From Luzula sylvatica (Eukaryota; Streptophyta; Magnoliopsida; Poales; Juncaceae), in contig OX326956.1 in the NCBI GenBank assembly GCA_946800325.1, positions 18,132,667 to 18,196,666 on the forward strand: 64,000 bases of DNA. The letters run 5' to 3'. Each line of letters begins with the position of its first letter. The stretch's first letter is position 1. Made by a program: the position numbers and the translations under genes. Positions 49,433 through 61,631 of this stretch are shown here, one piece after another. The notes beneath the pieces are model-generated. The model had not been told where the DNA came from, searched no databases, and saw only the letters and a program-made list of their open reading frames with translations.

Positions 49433-49870
49433 TGTAAACAACTTGCCTTTACAAACCTTTCACAACACCCAATTGCAATCACAAACAACACACGAGTTCG
49501 ATTAATCAATTCGAATTCGATTGATTCAAACAACTCAACTAATTCGAGACGAAACCTCGTTTTAGTTCATACAAAAGTTCATACAACGAAAGATAGATTG
49601 AATAAATGAACACGTAATCAAAACGACAACTAAACACAAGGAATTAAGTTTGCTCCTGTACGAATATTCTCCCGTCGCCATGGTTAACTAACTTCGTCCT
49701 TCGCATCTCTTTTCCTTGCTCTCGGTTCATGTACGCCCCAATGAACCCTTCCTCACGTGTCACGCACACCGGGTATATGATACACCGCGCGCCAACTAAT
49801 TATTCAAATAACAAGAAATAAATTCAACCCCAATTTGTACACAAGAGACTCATGATGGTAATTCATGACA
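49433..49870 (-). repeat. 5' LTR of the chromovirus fragment
   Basis: On the minus strand this 438-bp LTR starts TGTCATGA and ends TTTACA, followed by the initiator-Met type primer site. It is nearly identical to LTRs at 54743 and 60130. Confidence 0.93.
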
Positions 49871-50935
49871 CTCTCACGAACTTAGGTGATTTCTTTCCTT
49901 GTTGGTATAGATTTAGGGTTTTAAAGCTTGGTTTTGGTGATTTATTGTGTCCAACATTGTTATTTATGTGTAATATTGCTTAATTATGATTACAAACCTT
50001 TTTCATATTTTTCTGGATTTTATTTGAATTTATTACGAATTTTCCTTGTCATGAAACCCTAATTTCTGTTAATCACTGTCTAACTTTATTAATTAATTAT
50101 AGACTTACTCATAACTGTTTGATTGACACTAGATACTTATTCTTGTAGATATTGATTTTTTCTTGAAATCCCTTTTTACAGATTTGAATTTGGAATTTTG
50201 GTTGAATTGTTATTGATTTTTAAAGTTCACTCAAAACCTAAATTCCAGTTTCCAGATTTTTGACCTAATTTCACAGAATTCGAATTTAAAGAACATCTTT
50301 CTTGACCATTTTTACTTGATTTATAGATTGATATGGATCGATCCAGTTAATTTATATTAAAGTTCAAACAATCTATTTTCATACCCTTTTTGAATCATCT
50401 GTTTTGGTTTTATTTTCCATTTGTTATAGAATTTTGAATATTGGACTTTATATCCTGGATCAAGGGCTTAATTGTAAAACTGTCAATCTTTGGGTTTGTA
50501 CAAGTTTATGAATTGTAAAATACCTGGACCATTATAAACAAAACCAAGTTTACCACTGAACAATACCAAGATCGTACTTCAATTCTATACCAGTATCAGT
50601 TCATTTGGTGTTCCAGATCTCAAGTTATTAAATTTGCAAAACAGTTCAGAACTAATGTTGATTCGAAAACTTAACTGGATATTTTCACAAATATGCCAGG
50701 GATTGTTTTGTAAATAGTTAATAACTTTTTATCTGCTACTCAAAATTGCCCCAAATTTGTACCAGACCTCATTTACATGATAGTGAACATATTTGGAATG
50801 TTTTATTTCGTTTCATAAAGTTTTGAATTAAATATTAATTTAATAGTGCATATATTCCTCGTGGACGATAACCCTATTTGTCCAATACTACTTTTATCAT
50901 AAAAATCTTTTGTTGTGCGAAAACGACCGTCAACA
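49871..50935 (+). repeat. NAE 5' LTR, remaining 3' part
   Basis: It matches 60569-61631 at roughly 98 percent by eye, with several substitutions and an 8-bp indel near 50643. It ends CAACA just before the primer site. The first 1.28 kb of the LTR are missing because the chromovirus fragment and the satellite breakpoint replace them. Confidence 0.9.
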
Positions 50936-50938
50936 AAA

Positions 50939-50956
50939 TGGCGCCGCTGCCGGGGA
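50939..50956 (+). promoter_or_regulatory. NAE primer binding site
   Basis: TGGCGCCGCTGCCGGGGA is identical to the site of copies B and C, which suggests that NAE uses the same tRNA primer and possibly the same replication proteins. Confidence 0.85.
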
Positions 50957-51049
50957 ATTAATGTTTAAATTATTAAATTATATATTTGTTCAAACTTTTT
51001 ATCTTAAAAATTCTAAAATTTTCCAATTATTTTTCTATTTAGGTACTAA

Positions 51050-52099
51050 ATGGAGCAAGGAGCTATGGCGGAAACTAAAGAGATGACTTTTGGGGAGTTA
51101 ATTAAGCAAGGAGAAGAACAATGGCTCAAAACCGTGGAAGAAATAGACCGAGACTACGCTTATTACCACGCTCATGAACCTTACCAAAATATGAACCAAA
51201 TTTACACTCAAAACCCTCCAATCTATGATCAATTCAAAAACTCATATCAATACCCTTACACCAACACTTTCTCCAATCAATATAAAGAGCCAAATTCAAT
51301 CCCTCACAATGAAAATCCTCTATCCTTTTCGAAAATTGACTTAGAATTCTTAATAGAAGATGTTAAATCAATGATAAAGTTCGAGATCAGTGATTTAAAA
51401 CAACAATTCGATCAAAAGATTTCGAGGTTAAAGGAAGAGCTTCAACAAGAATTTCACAAGATAGATCGAAACACAATCCATCTCGGAATTCAATTATCTC
51501 AACTTCAATGCGAGTCAACCCGATTCAATGGAAGACAAATTTTCGAGGGCGACAATTCGAGTGAAAATTTCTATGATGACGGTAATTCATGGGGAAGTAA
51601 AAGTGAAAATGAGGGAATTTTGGAGTCGAGATCCCAACACGTAAGAATTGTAGATTCCGAGGAGTTTGAGAATACAAATGAGTTGGTAAGTAAAATAGAG
51701 CAAACCAAACCGTCTCCAAGCAATCAACCAAAGGAACCTTCAACTCCCAAAGGTGAATCTATTCCATTAAAATCTAAATTTAAAATTAATAAGAACGTTG
51801 ATACTTCTAATGGAAAAATTGATTCCACTCTTGTAGGTGATTCAAGAATAGATGAAAAAGAAATCAAGAAGAAAGAGTTCGAAGAAGGTGACAAAGTGAT
51901 TTACTACAAAAGAGGGTTAATATCCAAATGGGTTGGACCACTCATAGTAACGAATGTGTTATCTCAAGAAATCGTCGAAATTGGAAACAAGAAAGGCAAA
52001 TCATTCCAGGTGAATGGGCGACAAGTAAAACGCTTAAATTCCAATAAGAATCGACAATATGAGCAAAACTCCGAGGAAAATCATGTCCTCTCAAAATGA
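51050..52099 (+). CDS. NAE chimeric protein: coiled-coil Gag-like part plus integrase C-terminal-like module
   Basis: This 349-codon frame is open from ATG at 51050. The first 95 residues are rich in Tyr, Asn, Gln and Pro and match nothing I recognise. Residues about 98-155 form a charged heptad-like stretch (LEFLIEDVK...ELQQEF), likely a coiled coil similar in place and character to the one after the Gag zinc knuckle in copy B. A low-complexity acidic and Ser/Pro linker follows. Residues about 273-335 (KKEFEEGDKVIYY, SKWVGPLIVTNV, FQVNGRQVKRL) align well with the end of the copy B integrase ([36 protein letters not shown]). That module binds nucleic acid or chromatin in this family. There is no enzymatic domain. 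The reading frame has survived a deletion of more than 4 kb, so it may be a retained, functional protein. Confidence 0.8.
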   Translation: MEQGAMAETKEMTFGELIKQGEEQWLKTVEEIDRDYAYYHAHEPYQNMNQIYTQNPPIYDQFKNSYQYPYTNTFSNQYKEPNSIPHNENPLSFSKIDLEFLIEDVKSMIKFEISDLKQQFDQKISRLKEELQQEFHKIDRNTIHLGIQLSQLQCESTRFNGRQIFEGDNSSENFYDDGNSWGSKSENEGILESRSQHVRIVDSEEFENTNELVSKIEQTKPSPSNQPKEPSTPKGESIPLKSKFKINKNVDTSNGKIDSTLVGDSRIDEKEIKKKEFEEGDKVIYYKRGLISKWVGPLIVTNVLSQEIVEIGNKKGKSFQVNGRQVKRLNSNKNRQYEQNSEENHVLSK

Positions 52100-53465
52100 G
52101 ATCTAAACAAAGTCCAGTCCAAAGACGTAAAAGAAAGGGCGCTAGTTGGGAGGCAACTTACGCATCAAAATTCAGGTTTTATCTATCCTTTATACTTTTT
52201 TTATTTTATTCGACAATTTTATTCGTATCTTTTCGCTTGAGGACAAGCTCGGAAATAAGTGTGGGGGGGGCTAAGATTTGGATTTCCTTTGTATATATCC
52301 GCTTTTCTTTGTTTTTTATGAAAATTTGAAAAATTTGAAAAAAAAATTAAAATTAAAAAAATTTTACCACCATTGTACATATCATATTTTTTTTTGAAAT
52401 CAATCGTCCTCGATTTTTAAGCACTTAAAACACTTGTTATTAAAAGGTTTTTCTCCACGATCAAGTCTAAACAATCACACATCTTCTTAAAAAGAATTTT
52501 CACCATCCACTTAAAGAATACTCTTTTTCTCAAATGAATATTAAAGAAAACAATAAACGGTCTTTAATGAGACTAATTTGGGATTCCATCCCGTCTTTAA
52601 TAAGATTTGCCTAAATAAGTATTTATTTTAAATGATTTTTTATTGTGATTTACGTGGGACACCATTTTTTATTAACAACCCACTTTTTAACTAAGAAATT
52701 CTAAAAAGTTTTATTTAACCATTTTTGGTAGTTTTTGCATTAGTTTAAAAATTGGACAACTTTCACTTAAGGATCCTAACCGTTCATGGCGACTTAAGTC
52801 CCAACCAAACGTAATTTTATTGCGCCCACGATTTTTCAAAAAGAATTTACAATGGAGTAAGCCAGGCATGAACAAACCGTACTCATGATCGGTTCGAAAC
52901 ATTGTGAATTGATATTTTATATATAAATATTTCAACAAAAAAAAATGAAGTGAAATGTAGAAAGATGAAAAAAAAAAAGAAAAAAAAAAGAGAATAATAT
53001 AAATATAAAATAATATTTTTGAGCAAAAATTTGACGAAATTTGGTTGAATTTAAGGATGACCCAAGTACTTATGTACCGAACGGTTATAAAAGTGAATTA
53101 CTTACATTAAAGGTCAACTTTTGCAAAAATGAAGAAAATGGTTCTATTAATACTTTTATAAGATTTTTCCTCTTTAATTATGTGGTGTTACTTTCATTAT
53201 GTGGTGTTTAACTACCTTTTTCGAGTGAAAATCATTTCTTAATAAATATCTTAAAAATTGGCAACAATTCTCATTATAGAAGTTTGATATTTTGTTTCTC
53301 TTGAAATAACATGTGATTAAAAGAGTATAAATATTTCTTGTGAAATTCCAATTTATGAGGTAGTGTGATTACAAATTTAACAAAACCTAACTTGTATTTT
53401 TGTGCTTAAAATCATTTCGTGAGTTTTTATTTTGTCGAGGACGACAAAAGCTAAGTGTGGGGGTT
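52100..53465 (+). other. NAE 3' noncoding region with polypurine tract
   Basis: It holds GCGCTAGTTGGGAGGCAA after the stop, GAGGACAAG with a run of eight G near 52264, AT-rich sequence, and the polypurine tract TAAGTGTGGGGGTT at 53452-53465. The layout parallels 33648-35060 although the sequence between the motifs is diverged. No coding frame was seen. Confidence 0.8.
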
Positions 53466-54742
53466 TGATAAGAGCCATTTTAGGCATGTTTCAAAGGGTT
53501 AAAAAAGGGGTTTTATCACATTAAATCATTTAGTTAACATATAAAATGTTCATAATTTTAACATCAATGGAGATTGCATAACTATTTGAATTTATGTTAA
53601 TTTCAGGGTTAAATATGGCAATTTGGAGATCGTGGCTGAGAAGGAAGTAAAGAGAGAGAAAGTGGGACCCACTTGTGGGCCCCGCATGAAGACGTAAATT
53701 ATATACTTCGAATCAAGCAAAACCAAGCCCAGATTTGGATTCCTCTCGTTCTCCTGATCAAAATGGTATATTCACATTAATTAATTGGACAAAGAATGAA
53801 AGAGAAATGAAGAGAGAGAAAGTGGGTCCCACACCCGAGTGATCCGTTACACGAATGGCCACACAGAACAGCCCACACCAAATCCAAACAACCCAGCAAC
53901 AACCCATCAACCCAACACTGTTTAGAAGATCTTCTGTGGCCCAGATTCTGTGCAGCCCAAAGAACGCCCAAGAATCAACACAATATGGATCATAACACGA
54001 GTAGCTAAAGCTAGTGTCACAGAAGATCTGACAAGTAACTACCACTTCAGCAATTACTGTGCATAACTACCTTGTATCTCCTCTCTATTATCTCAACAAT
54101 GGACATCTCCATTGGAATTCCCGTATACAAATTTGAACTATGAAAAATCAAGATCAAGCTGAAACCAGAAATCAATGGACGAGTCATAAATTTCGATTAT
54201 GTGGACCAAATACAGTGATCCAAATATCAAACTTGCACGAAATGAGATCGTGGAGATGATGGTTGGGTTAATTCGCAAGACCTGGTCCAAGAAGCACGAA
54301 TTTTGCCTATAAAGGCTCGGGTTCTGGTTCATAGTAAAGGAGATCGGAGGAGAGACCAATTCATCCCATTCCAAAGCTTAAAACACTTTAATCTATCCAA
54401 AAGAAAGGATCATTGAGAGTTTGTTAGGGATCTGAGACACCAGAAGTGGGAATTCGACTTCCCACTTCATACCAGATCCTAGATCAGGTGTGTTCTCGAG
54501 TAAGAAGGAGCGTTGAGGTGTTGGTGACATTGGAACACACTCAAGAGAGAGATCAATACAACCCTCTTCAAGAGCCATTTCAACCAAATTACCCAAATGC
54601 CCCTGGCAAGGGCATTTCAGATTTATTCAGGGGTTTTTAAGGGAAATTGAGCGTTGTCGAGAAGAATTGAGCACCCTCCATCCTTCATAAACTCCCGTTA
54701 GACCCAAACCTTGGTGGAGGAGCAATCTGAAGCCACTCTCTC
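53466..54742 (+). repeat. NAE 3' LTR, first part
   Basis: The LTR begins TGATAAGAGCC. TATAAAG at 54308-54314 is a candidate TATA box. It is interrupted after CTCTC (54738-54742) by the chromovirus and continues at 60574. Small frames of 60-95 codons on both strands have no recognisable domain. Confidence 0.88.
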
Positions 54743-55180
54743 TGTAAACAACTTGCCTTTACAAACCTTTCACAACACCCAATTGCAATCACAAACAACA
54801 CACGAGTTTGATTAATCAATTCGAATTCGATTGATTCAAACAACTGAACTAATTCGAGACGAAACCTCGTTTTAGTTCATACAAAAGTTCATACAACGAA
54901 AGATAGATTGAATAAATGAATACGTAATCAAAACGACAACTAAACACAAGGAATTAAGTTTGCTCCTGTACGAATATTCTCCCGTCGCCATAGTTAACTA
55001 ACTTCGTCCTTCGCATCTATTTTCCTTGCTCTCGGTTCATGTACGCCCCAATGAACCCTTCCTCACGTGTCACGCACACCGGGTATATGATACACCGCGC
55101 GCCAACTAATTATTCAAATAACAAGAAATAAATTCAACCCCAATTTGTACACAAGAGACTCATGATGGTAATTCATGACA
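54743..55180 (-). repeat. 3' LTR of the chromovirus
   Basis: 438 bp, minus-strand ends TGTCATGA and TTTACA. It is adjacent to a polypurine tract at 55181-55194 (TAGGGGGGAT on the minus strand). Confidence 0.95.
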
Positions 55181-55205
55181 ATCCCCCCTACTTAAAAACC
55201 TTGTC

Positions 55206-58200
55206 TCAAGGTTCAAAAGTGGGAAACTTCGCCGCTAATTCATCGAAGTCTTCCCATGTGGCATCCTCGTCCGGCAAGTTCGACCAACGAACCAACAATT
55301 GCACTTCGGCTTTATTTCCTCTTTTCACTAAACGCCTATCTAACACCGCCACCGGCTCCACTTTTAATATACCTTCCGCATCTATGAGAGGCAATGCCGG
55401 TACCAACACTCTTTTCAACCCTATTTTCTACTTCAATTGTGACACATGAAAAACCGGTTGAATAAGCGAACCTTCGGGTAAATTTAATTCATACGCCACT
55501 TCTCCTATTTTGGTCAACACCTCATACGGTCCTAAATACCTCGAGTGTAATTTAGTGCCCTTATTTAATGAGAGGGAAGTTTGGCGATAAGGTTGCAACT
55601 TAAGATATACCCAATCACCTTCCTCGAATTTTCTTTCGCTCCTCTTTTTATCCGCGTAATATTTCATCCTTTCTTGCGCCTTGATTAAATTTTCTTTAAT
55701 TAATTGCATTGCCGAATGCCTTTCCTTCATCCATTCATCGATTGCCCCCACCTTCGATAATGGACTCGCTCCCAATTCTACCCTCGGGGGCAGATAACCG
55801 TATAACGCCTCAAACGGGCTACATTGGAGTGATGTATGAAAATTGGTGTTATACCACCACTCCGCTTGTGAAAGTCACACATTCCATTTTTTTGGTTTAT
55901 TCGCCACCATGCACCTTAGATAATTCTCGAGGCATTGATTAACTCTCTCCGTTTGTCCATCGGTTTGGGGGTGATACGAGGTGCTCAATTGGAGCTTCAA
56001 ACCATACAAGGTAAAAAGCTCGCGCCAAAAAGAACTTGTGAAAATCTTATCTCTATCGCTTATTATCGCTTGTGGTACCCCGTGAAGTTTGCACATATTG
56101 TCGAAAAATGCGCTTGCGATTTGAGGAGCCGAAAATGGATGTGCCAATGGTATGAAATGCGCATATTTTGTGAGCCGATCTACCACCACCAAAATCGTAT
56201 CTTTACCGTTGGATTTCGGTAACTTCTCGATGAAATCCATACTCACGCAACTCCACGCCTCCCCCGGAATCGGCAAAGGTTGCAACAAACCGGGGCTCGC
56301 CACGTGTTCGCTTTTATTTCTTTGACAACAATCGCATTCCCGTACAAATTCATTAATCTCTTTTTTCATACCTTCCCAAAAGAAATTACGTTTAGCTCTT
56401 TGATAAGTGCCCAACATTCCCGAGTGTCCTCCCTCGGCCGATTCGTGTAGCGCTTCAATTATTTTTTTCCTCAATTCATTTTTTTTTTCCGACACACAAT
56501 CTCCCGTTAAAGCGAAGAAGTCCTCCTTTTAACTCGAAAATTTTAAATTCTTCCGGCTTAATAATCACGCCCTCCAATATGCGCGCAATGTTAACGTCGC
56601 CGTCATAACTCTCTTCCACCTCCTTTAACCAATCGGGTACCACCATGCTTATCTCGCCAAATTCTCCTTCCTCATTCGTGGTGACATCTTTAATTCTCGA
56701 TAAGCCATCCGCTACTTTATTTTCAATGCCCGGCTTATAATGGATCGTATAGTCAAACCCTAATAGTTTCGTTAGCCCTTTGTGTTGGAGTTGCGTATTT
56801 ACTCGTCCTTCGAGAAGAAATTTCAAGCTTTCGTGATCGGTTTTGATCACGAATTTATTTCCGATGAGGTAGTGTCGCCATTTCTCTACGGCTAAAATCA
56901 CCGCGAGTAATTCTTTCTCATACGTCGAACGCCCGAGATTTTTCGGACTCAAAGCCTTACTAATGTACGCCAACGGTCTCCCCTCTTGCATGAGCACCGC
57001 ACCAACACCATACCCACACGCATCCGTCTCTACAACAAAGGTTTTCGAGAAATCCGGCAATCTCAAAACCGGGGTTGTCGACATGGCCACCTTTAATTGC
57101 TCGAACGCCTCATCCGCCTTCTCCCCCCAAACGAACCCGTCTTTCTTCAACAAATCGGTTAATGGTTTGGCGATGATACCATAATTCTTCACGAATTTTC
57201 GATAGTAGCCTGTGAGACCTAAGAATCCCCGTAACTCCTTTAGCGTCTTCGGTTTCGGCCACCTCATCATTGCCTCCACCTTGCTCGGGTCCGTGTCCAC
57301 ACCTTCATGCGAAATGACGTGACCGAGATACTCGATCATGGGCGTGCCGAAAATGCATTTGGATTTGTTGGCGTAGAGTTGGTTGGACTTCAAGATGGTA
57401 AGCACTTCACGCATATGTTCTTCGTGAGCCTCCATCGACCTACTAAACACCAAAATATCGTCAAAAAATACTACCACAAATTTTCGCAATTGATTTTCAA
57501 AAATACTACTCATCAACGCTTGAAACGTCGATGGTGCATTAGTCAACCCGAACGGCATGACTCGGAATTCGTAATGACCCGAGTGTGTGCGAAACGCCGT
57601 TTTATAGATATCCCCTTCATCCATTCTTATTTGGTGGTAACCCGATTTTAAATCGAGTTTCGAAAAAATTCTAGCTCCCTTCAACTCGTCCAACAAATCA
57701 TCGATTATTGGTATTGGGTATTTATTCTTCACCGTCATCGAGTTGAGTTGGCGATAATCGATGCATAACCGCCACGTTCCGTCTTTTTTACCGACTAAAA
57801 TTGCCGGTGATGCAAACGGACTCTTGCTTGGCCTAATAACTCCGCTCTCCATCATTTCCCGCACAATCCTCTCAATCTCTTCTTTTTGAAAGTGCGAATA
57901 TCGATACGGTCTAATTTGTACCTTTTGTGAATTGTCCACCAATGGTATGGCATGATCACACTCTCTTTTTCGGGGTAAAGCATGGGGTTCCTCAAAAAAT
58001 TCTCTAAATGTCCCCAAAACTTGCTGCAGGCCCGTTAAGGGTATTTTATTAAATCCACTATCAATTCCCAATTTTTCTGTTTTCTCTAGCTCATCCCAGT
58101 TTTTTATTTCCGGGAATCGCATTTTAGAATTCAACTCTTGGATTTCTGCAGAGACTTCAATTCCTAACTTCCTGTCTTTGAACCGATCATCCCGGTTTTC

Positions 58201-60078
58201 CGAAACTAGGAAACACATTTTGGAATTAGAATCCTTGATTTCTGTCTGGACTTTCATTCCTGCTTCTGGACCCTCGAATTGAGAATTCCGGGTTTTAGAA
58301 ACTTGGAATTGCATTTTGGAATTGGGATCATGGGTTTCTTCACAGTCGGGCTCTCCCTTCTCACTTCTAACAACGGATCTCATTTCCCAATTCTCTAAAG
58401 TCTCGATCCACTCTACTTGATTTTTCACAATCCAGGAATGCAACTCAGTCCCTTCAATTACCATTCCTGAATTTGTCTCCAGTAGGGATTTCAACTCCGT
58501 CTTCAACATGAGCTCCTCACCATTGTTGAAGCAGCTCACCATCTCTTTCTCATAGTCAAATTTCACTGGACCATGTTTCCCCATCCAGTCCACACCTATC
58601 ACCATCTCTACAGTGCCTAGTTCCAAGATTCTCACGTCGAATTTAAACTCAACATCTTGCATCACCCATTCAAAACTATGCACCATAGTATCACAAGCAA
58701 TTCTGGCCCCATTAGCTACTGTGATTGACAATGGTGCCATCACAGATGGTACTAGACCCAGCATTTTCACAAATCTTGGGTCAATGAAGGTGTGAGAAGA
58801 CCCACTATCCAACAGAATGGAAAATGGCTTGTTCTTTGATCTTCCTCGAATTTTGAGAGTTTGAAACTTCGAATTGGATCCCATTTTCACAATTGATATC
58901 TCCATTAATTCTGCCATTTTATCTTCCTCCTCTCTAGCCAGATCTTCCTCATTTTTGAATCTCAATTCCTCCTCAATTTCAGACCCAATTCCTTCAATGG
59001 CCAGCAATGCATGATCCCTCCTCACTGGATTCTTATTTCTGCAATTGTGGCCTGCAACAAACTTCTCTTCACACCAGTAACACTCATTCCTCGCCCTTTT
59101 TTCCTTCTTGTGTTGTTCCCAATCTTTCATAGGCACTCGAGTTGGATTTGGCAGTTTGGTTTGAATCACAGCACTCTTCTCTTTCTCCTTGAACCTTCCT
59201 CTTCTCTGTGCAATCATTCCCCTTTCAATGAACTCAGCATTCTCACAAGCTTCGTTGTATGATCGAGGACTAGATAAGAGCACATGGCTTTGGATTTCAT
59301 CACTCAAACCCGTTAGAAAACAGTTTTTGAAATAGTTGTCACCCAATTGGTTGAAGGTTCTCACCATCAAACCTCTAAGTTTATCAAACTCCTTTATGTA
59401 ATCTCCTACACTGCCAATTTGCCTCAATTTGTGAAATTCTCCTTCAATTCCCATCGAAAAATCACTCTCAAACCTCATGAGAAGATCCTCCGAGAATCTC
59501 TCCCATGTTGGCTGAGGTTCCATGGCTTGATAAGCAAAGAACCACTCCTCTGCATCCTCCACCAAATACAACGATGCCAATTTCACTCTACTTTCATTTC
59601 CAATTGAACACACTGAGAAATATGTCTCACATTTCTTCAGCCAAAGCCTTGGTTCAGCTCCTTCAAACGTAGGCATTTCAGCTCTTGACTTGGGCATTAC
59701 GTCGAACGGTTGACGAGCCCTCACTCCACCATCTCTCCAATCACCCATACGAGCTGAAGAACCATCCTCCATCTGTCTAACATGAGATTGCATCTCATAG
59801 CTTCGACTATGTTCTTCATTCACCCCCCCTTTACCAGGATCACGAGGCTTTTCTCCATTCCTGCTCTGTTCAGCTCCATTTTGATTCATCTTCATCATCA
59901 TCTTCACCAGCTCATCCAATTTCTGAGATTGAACATCATATTTGGAATCCAGACGTTATTGATTAGATCTCAGCTCAGCCATATCACTCACCATTCCTTC
60001 GATTCTGCCTCTATTGAGCATGATCTCTCCGTCCATTCTCTTCAACTCTTCGTTCTCCCCTGACTGCTTCTTAGCCAT
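55206..60078 (-). pseudogene. Chromovirus gag-pol with chromodomain, broken
   Basis: The likely start is MAKKQSG at 60078. A stop TAA at 59956-59958 (CAA in the sister fragment) cuts gag early. From 59919 a 1147-codon frame runs to 56476. It has the Gag core, zinc knuckle at about residues 280-293, protease DSGSS near 370, reverse transcriptase with FFDDIL near 818-823, and RNase H with an Asp near 964. A frameshift in an A-run at about 56484-56492 moves to the integrase frame, which has the HHCC finger, SMDFIE, ISDRD and the DGQTERVN glutamate. Two in-frame stops follow, TGA at 55875-55877 (a tryptophan position) and TAG at 55428-55430. The last block, 55206-55418, is a chromodomain (VLDRRLV...LLVRWSNLP...TWED). 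In this family it directs integration to marked chromatin. Confidence 0.93.
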
Positions 60079-60115
60079 TAATGGATCTTCAACGAAAACG
60101 CCCAAATCTCGTCTT

Positions 60116-60127
60116 GCTCTGATACCA
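60116..60127 (-). promoter_or_regulatory. Chromovirus primer binding site
   Basis: TGGTATCAGAGC on the minus strand lies just inside the 5' LTR. It is the classic site complementary to the initiator methionine tRNA. Confidence 0.93.
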
Positions 60128-60129
60128 AG

Positions 60130-60568
60130 TGTAAACAACTTGCCTTTACAAACCTTTCACAACACCCAATTGCAATCACAAACAACACACGAGTTCGATT
60201 AATCAATTCGAATTCAATTGATTCAAACAACTCAACTAATTCGAGACGAAACCTCGTTTTAGTTTGATACAAAAGTTCATACAACGAAAGATAGATTGAA
60301 TAAATGAATACGTAATCAAAACGACAACTAAACACAAGGAATTAAGTTTGCTCCTGTACGAATATTCTCCCGTCGCCATGGTTAACTAACTTCGTCCTTC
60401 GCATCTCTTTTCCTTGCTCTCGGTTCATGTACGCCCCAATGAACCCTTCCTCACGTGTCACGCACACCGGGTATATGATACACCGCGCGCCAACTAATTA
60501 TTCAAATAACAAGAAATAAATTCAACCCCAATTTGTACACAAGAGACTCATGATGGTAATTCATGACA
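60130..60568 (-). repeat. 5' LTR of the chromovirus
   Basis: 439 bp, with the same ends as the LTR at 54743. It is followed outward by the CTCTC duplication and the rest of the NAE LTR. Confidence 0.95.
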
Positions 60569-61631
60569 CTCTCACGCACTTAGGTGATTTCTTTCCTTGT
60601 TGGTATAGATTTAGGGTTTTAAAGCTTGGTTTTGGTGATTTATTGTGTCCAACATTGTTATTTATGTGTAATATTGCTTAATTATGATTACAAACCTTTT
60701 TCATATTTTTCTGGATTTTATTTGAATTTATTACGAATTTTCCTTGTCATGAAACCCTAATTTCTGTAAATCACTGTCTAACTTTATTAATTAATTATAG
60801 AATTACTCATAACTGTTTGATTGACACTAGATACTTATTCTTGTAGATATTGATTTTTTCTTGAAATCCCTTTTTACAGATTTGAATTTAGAATTTTGGT
60901 TGAATTGTTATTGATTTTTAAAGTTCACTCAAAACCTAAATTCCAGTTTCCAGATTTTTGACCTAATTTCACAGAATTCGAATTTAAAGAACATCTTTAA
61001 TGACCATTTTAACTTGATTTATAGATTGATATGGATCGATCCAGTTAATTTATATTAAAGTTCAAACAATCTATTTTCATACCCTTTGTGAATCATCTGT
61101 TTTGGTTTTATTTTCCATTTGTTATAGAATTTTGAATATTGGACTTTATATCCTGGATCAAGGGCTTAATTGTAAGACTGTGTGAATCTTTGGTTTTGTA
61201 CAAGTTTTTTTATGAATTGTAAAATACCTGGACCATTATAAACAAAACCAAGTTTACCACTGAACAATACCAAGATCGTACTTCAATTCTATACCAGTAT
61301 CAGTTCATTTGGTGTTCCAGATCTCAAGTTATTAAATTTGCAAAACAGTAATGTTGATTCGAAAACTTAACTGGATATTTTCACAAATATGCCAGGGACT
61401 GTTTTGTAAATAGTTAATAAATTTTTATCTGCAACTCAAAATTGCACCAAATTTGTACCAGACCTCATTTACATGATAGTGAACATATTTGGAATGTTTT
61501 ATTTCCTTTCATAAAGTTTTGAATTAAATATTAATTTAATAGTGCATATATTCCTCGTGGACGATAACCCTATTTGTCCAATACTACTTTTATCATAAAA
61601 ATCTTTTGTTGTGCGAAAACGACCGTCAACA
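60569..61631 (+). repeat. NAE 3' LTR, second part
   Basis: The NAE LTR resumes after the duplicated CTCTC and ends CAACA at 61631, where satellite begins. It is the sister of 49871-50935. No gene was seen. Confidence 0.9.

Larger units (their letters stand above)
48098..49870 (-). mobile_element. Chromovirus fragment in the NAE 5' LTR
   Basis: It matches 58793-60568 of the complete chromovirus with few differences: part of gag to the protease motif, the primer site and the LTR (49433-49870). The left end abuts satellite at 48097 and is a truncation. The right end abuts CTCTCACG, the same sequence that flanks the complete chromovirus at 60569. The fragment therefore marks the same insertion site in the other LTR of NAE. 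Confidence 0.92.
54743..60568 (-). mobile_element. Chromovirus (Ty3/gypsy with chromodomain), complete but inactivated
   Basis: LTRs of 438-439 bp (54743-55180 and 60130-60568) enclose a gag-pol region read on the minus strand. TSD is CTCTC (54738-54742 and 60569-60573). The primer site matches the initiator-Met type. Total length is 5826 bp. Short LTRs, a CX2C...GHXC Gag knuckle and a C-terminal chromodomain fit the Reina group best, but the lineage is inferred. The two LTRs differ at about seven positions by eye, so it is older than copy B. Confidence 0.95.
49871..61631 (+). mobile_element. NAE: non-autonomous Athila-like LTR retrotransposon
   Basis: The element has a primer site of the same type as copy B, an internal region of only 2.5 kb, and a 3' LTR that begins TGATAAG at 53466 and ends CAACA at 61631, interrupted by the chromovirus. 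The rebuilt LTR length is about 2335 bp. Shared features with the Athila-like copies are the GCGCTAG...GAGGCAA motif after the frame, CTTGAGGACAAG...GTGTGGGGG after that, and TCGAGGACGA...TAAGTGTGGGGG at the LTR. It lacks protease, reverse transcriptase, RNase H and the integrase core. Confidence 0.88.

Noticed and set aside
48315..49505. Plus-strand frames across the chromovirus gag fragment
   Set aside because: They are antisense shadows of gag and recur at 59011-60202.
53758..54640. Frames of 64-95 codons in the NAE LTR
   Set aside because: They lie on both strands of an LTR with no domain match and lack support from the sister LTR, where this part is missing.
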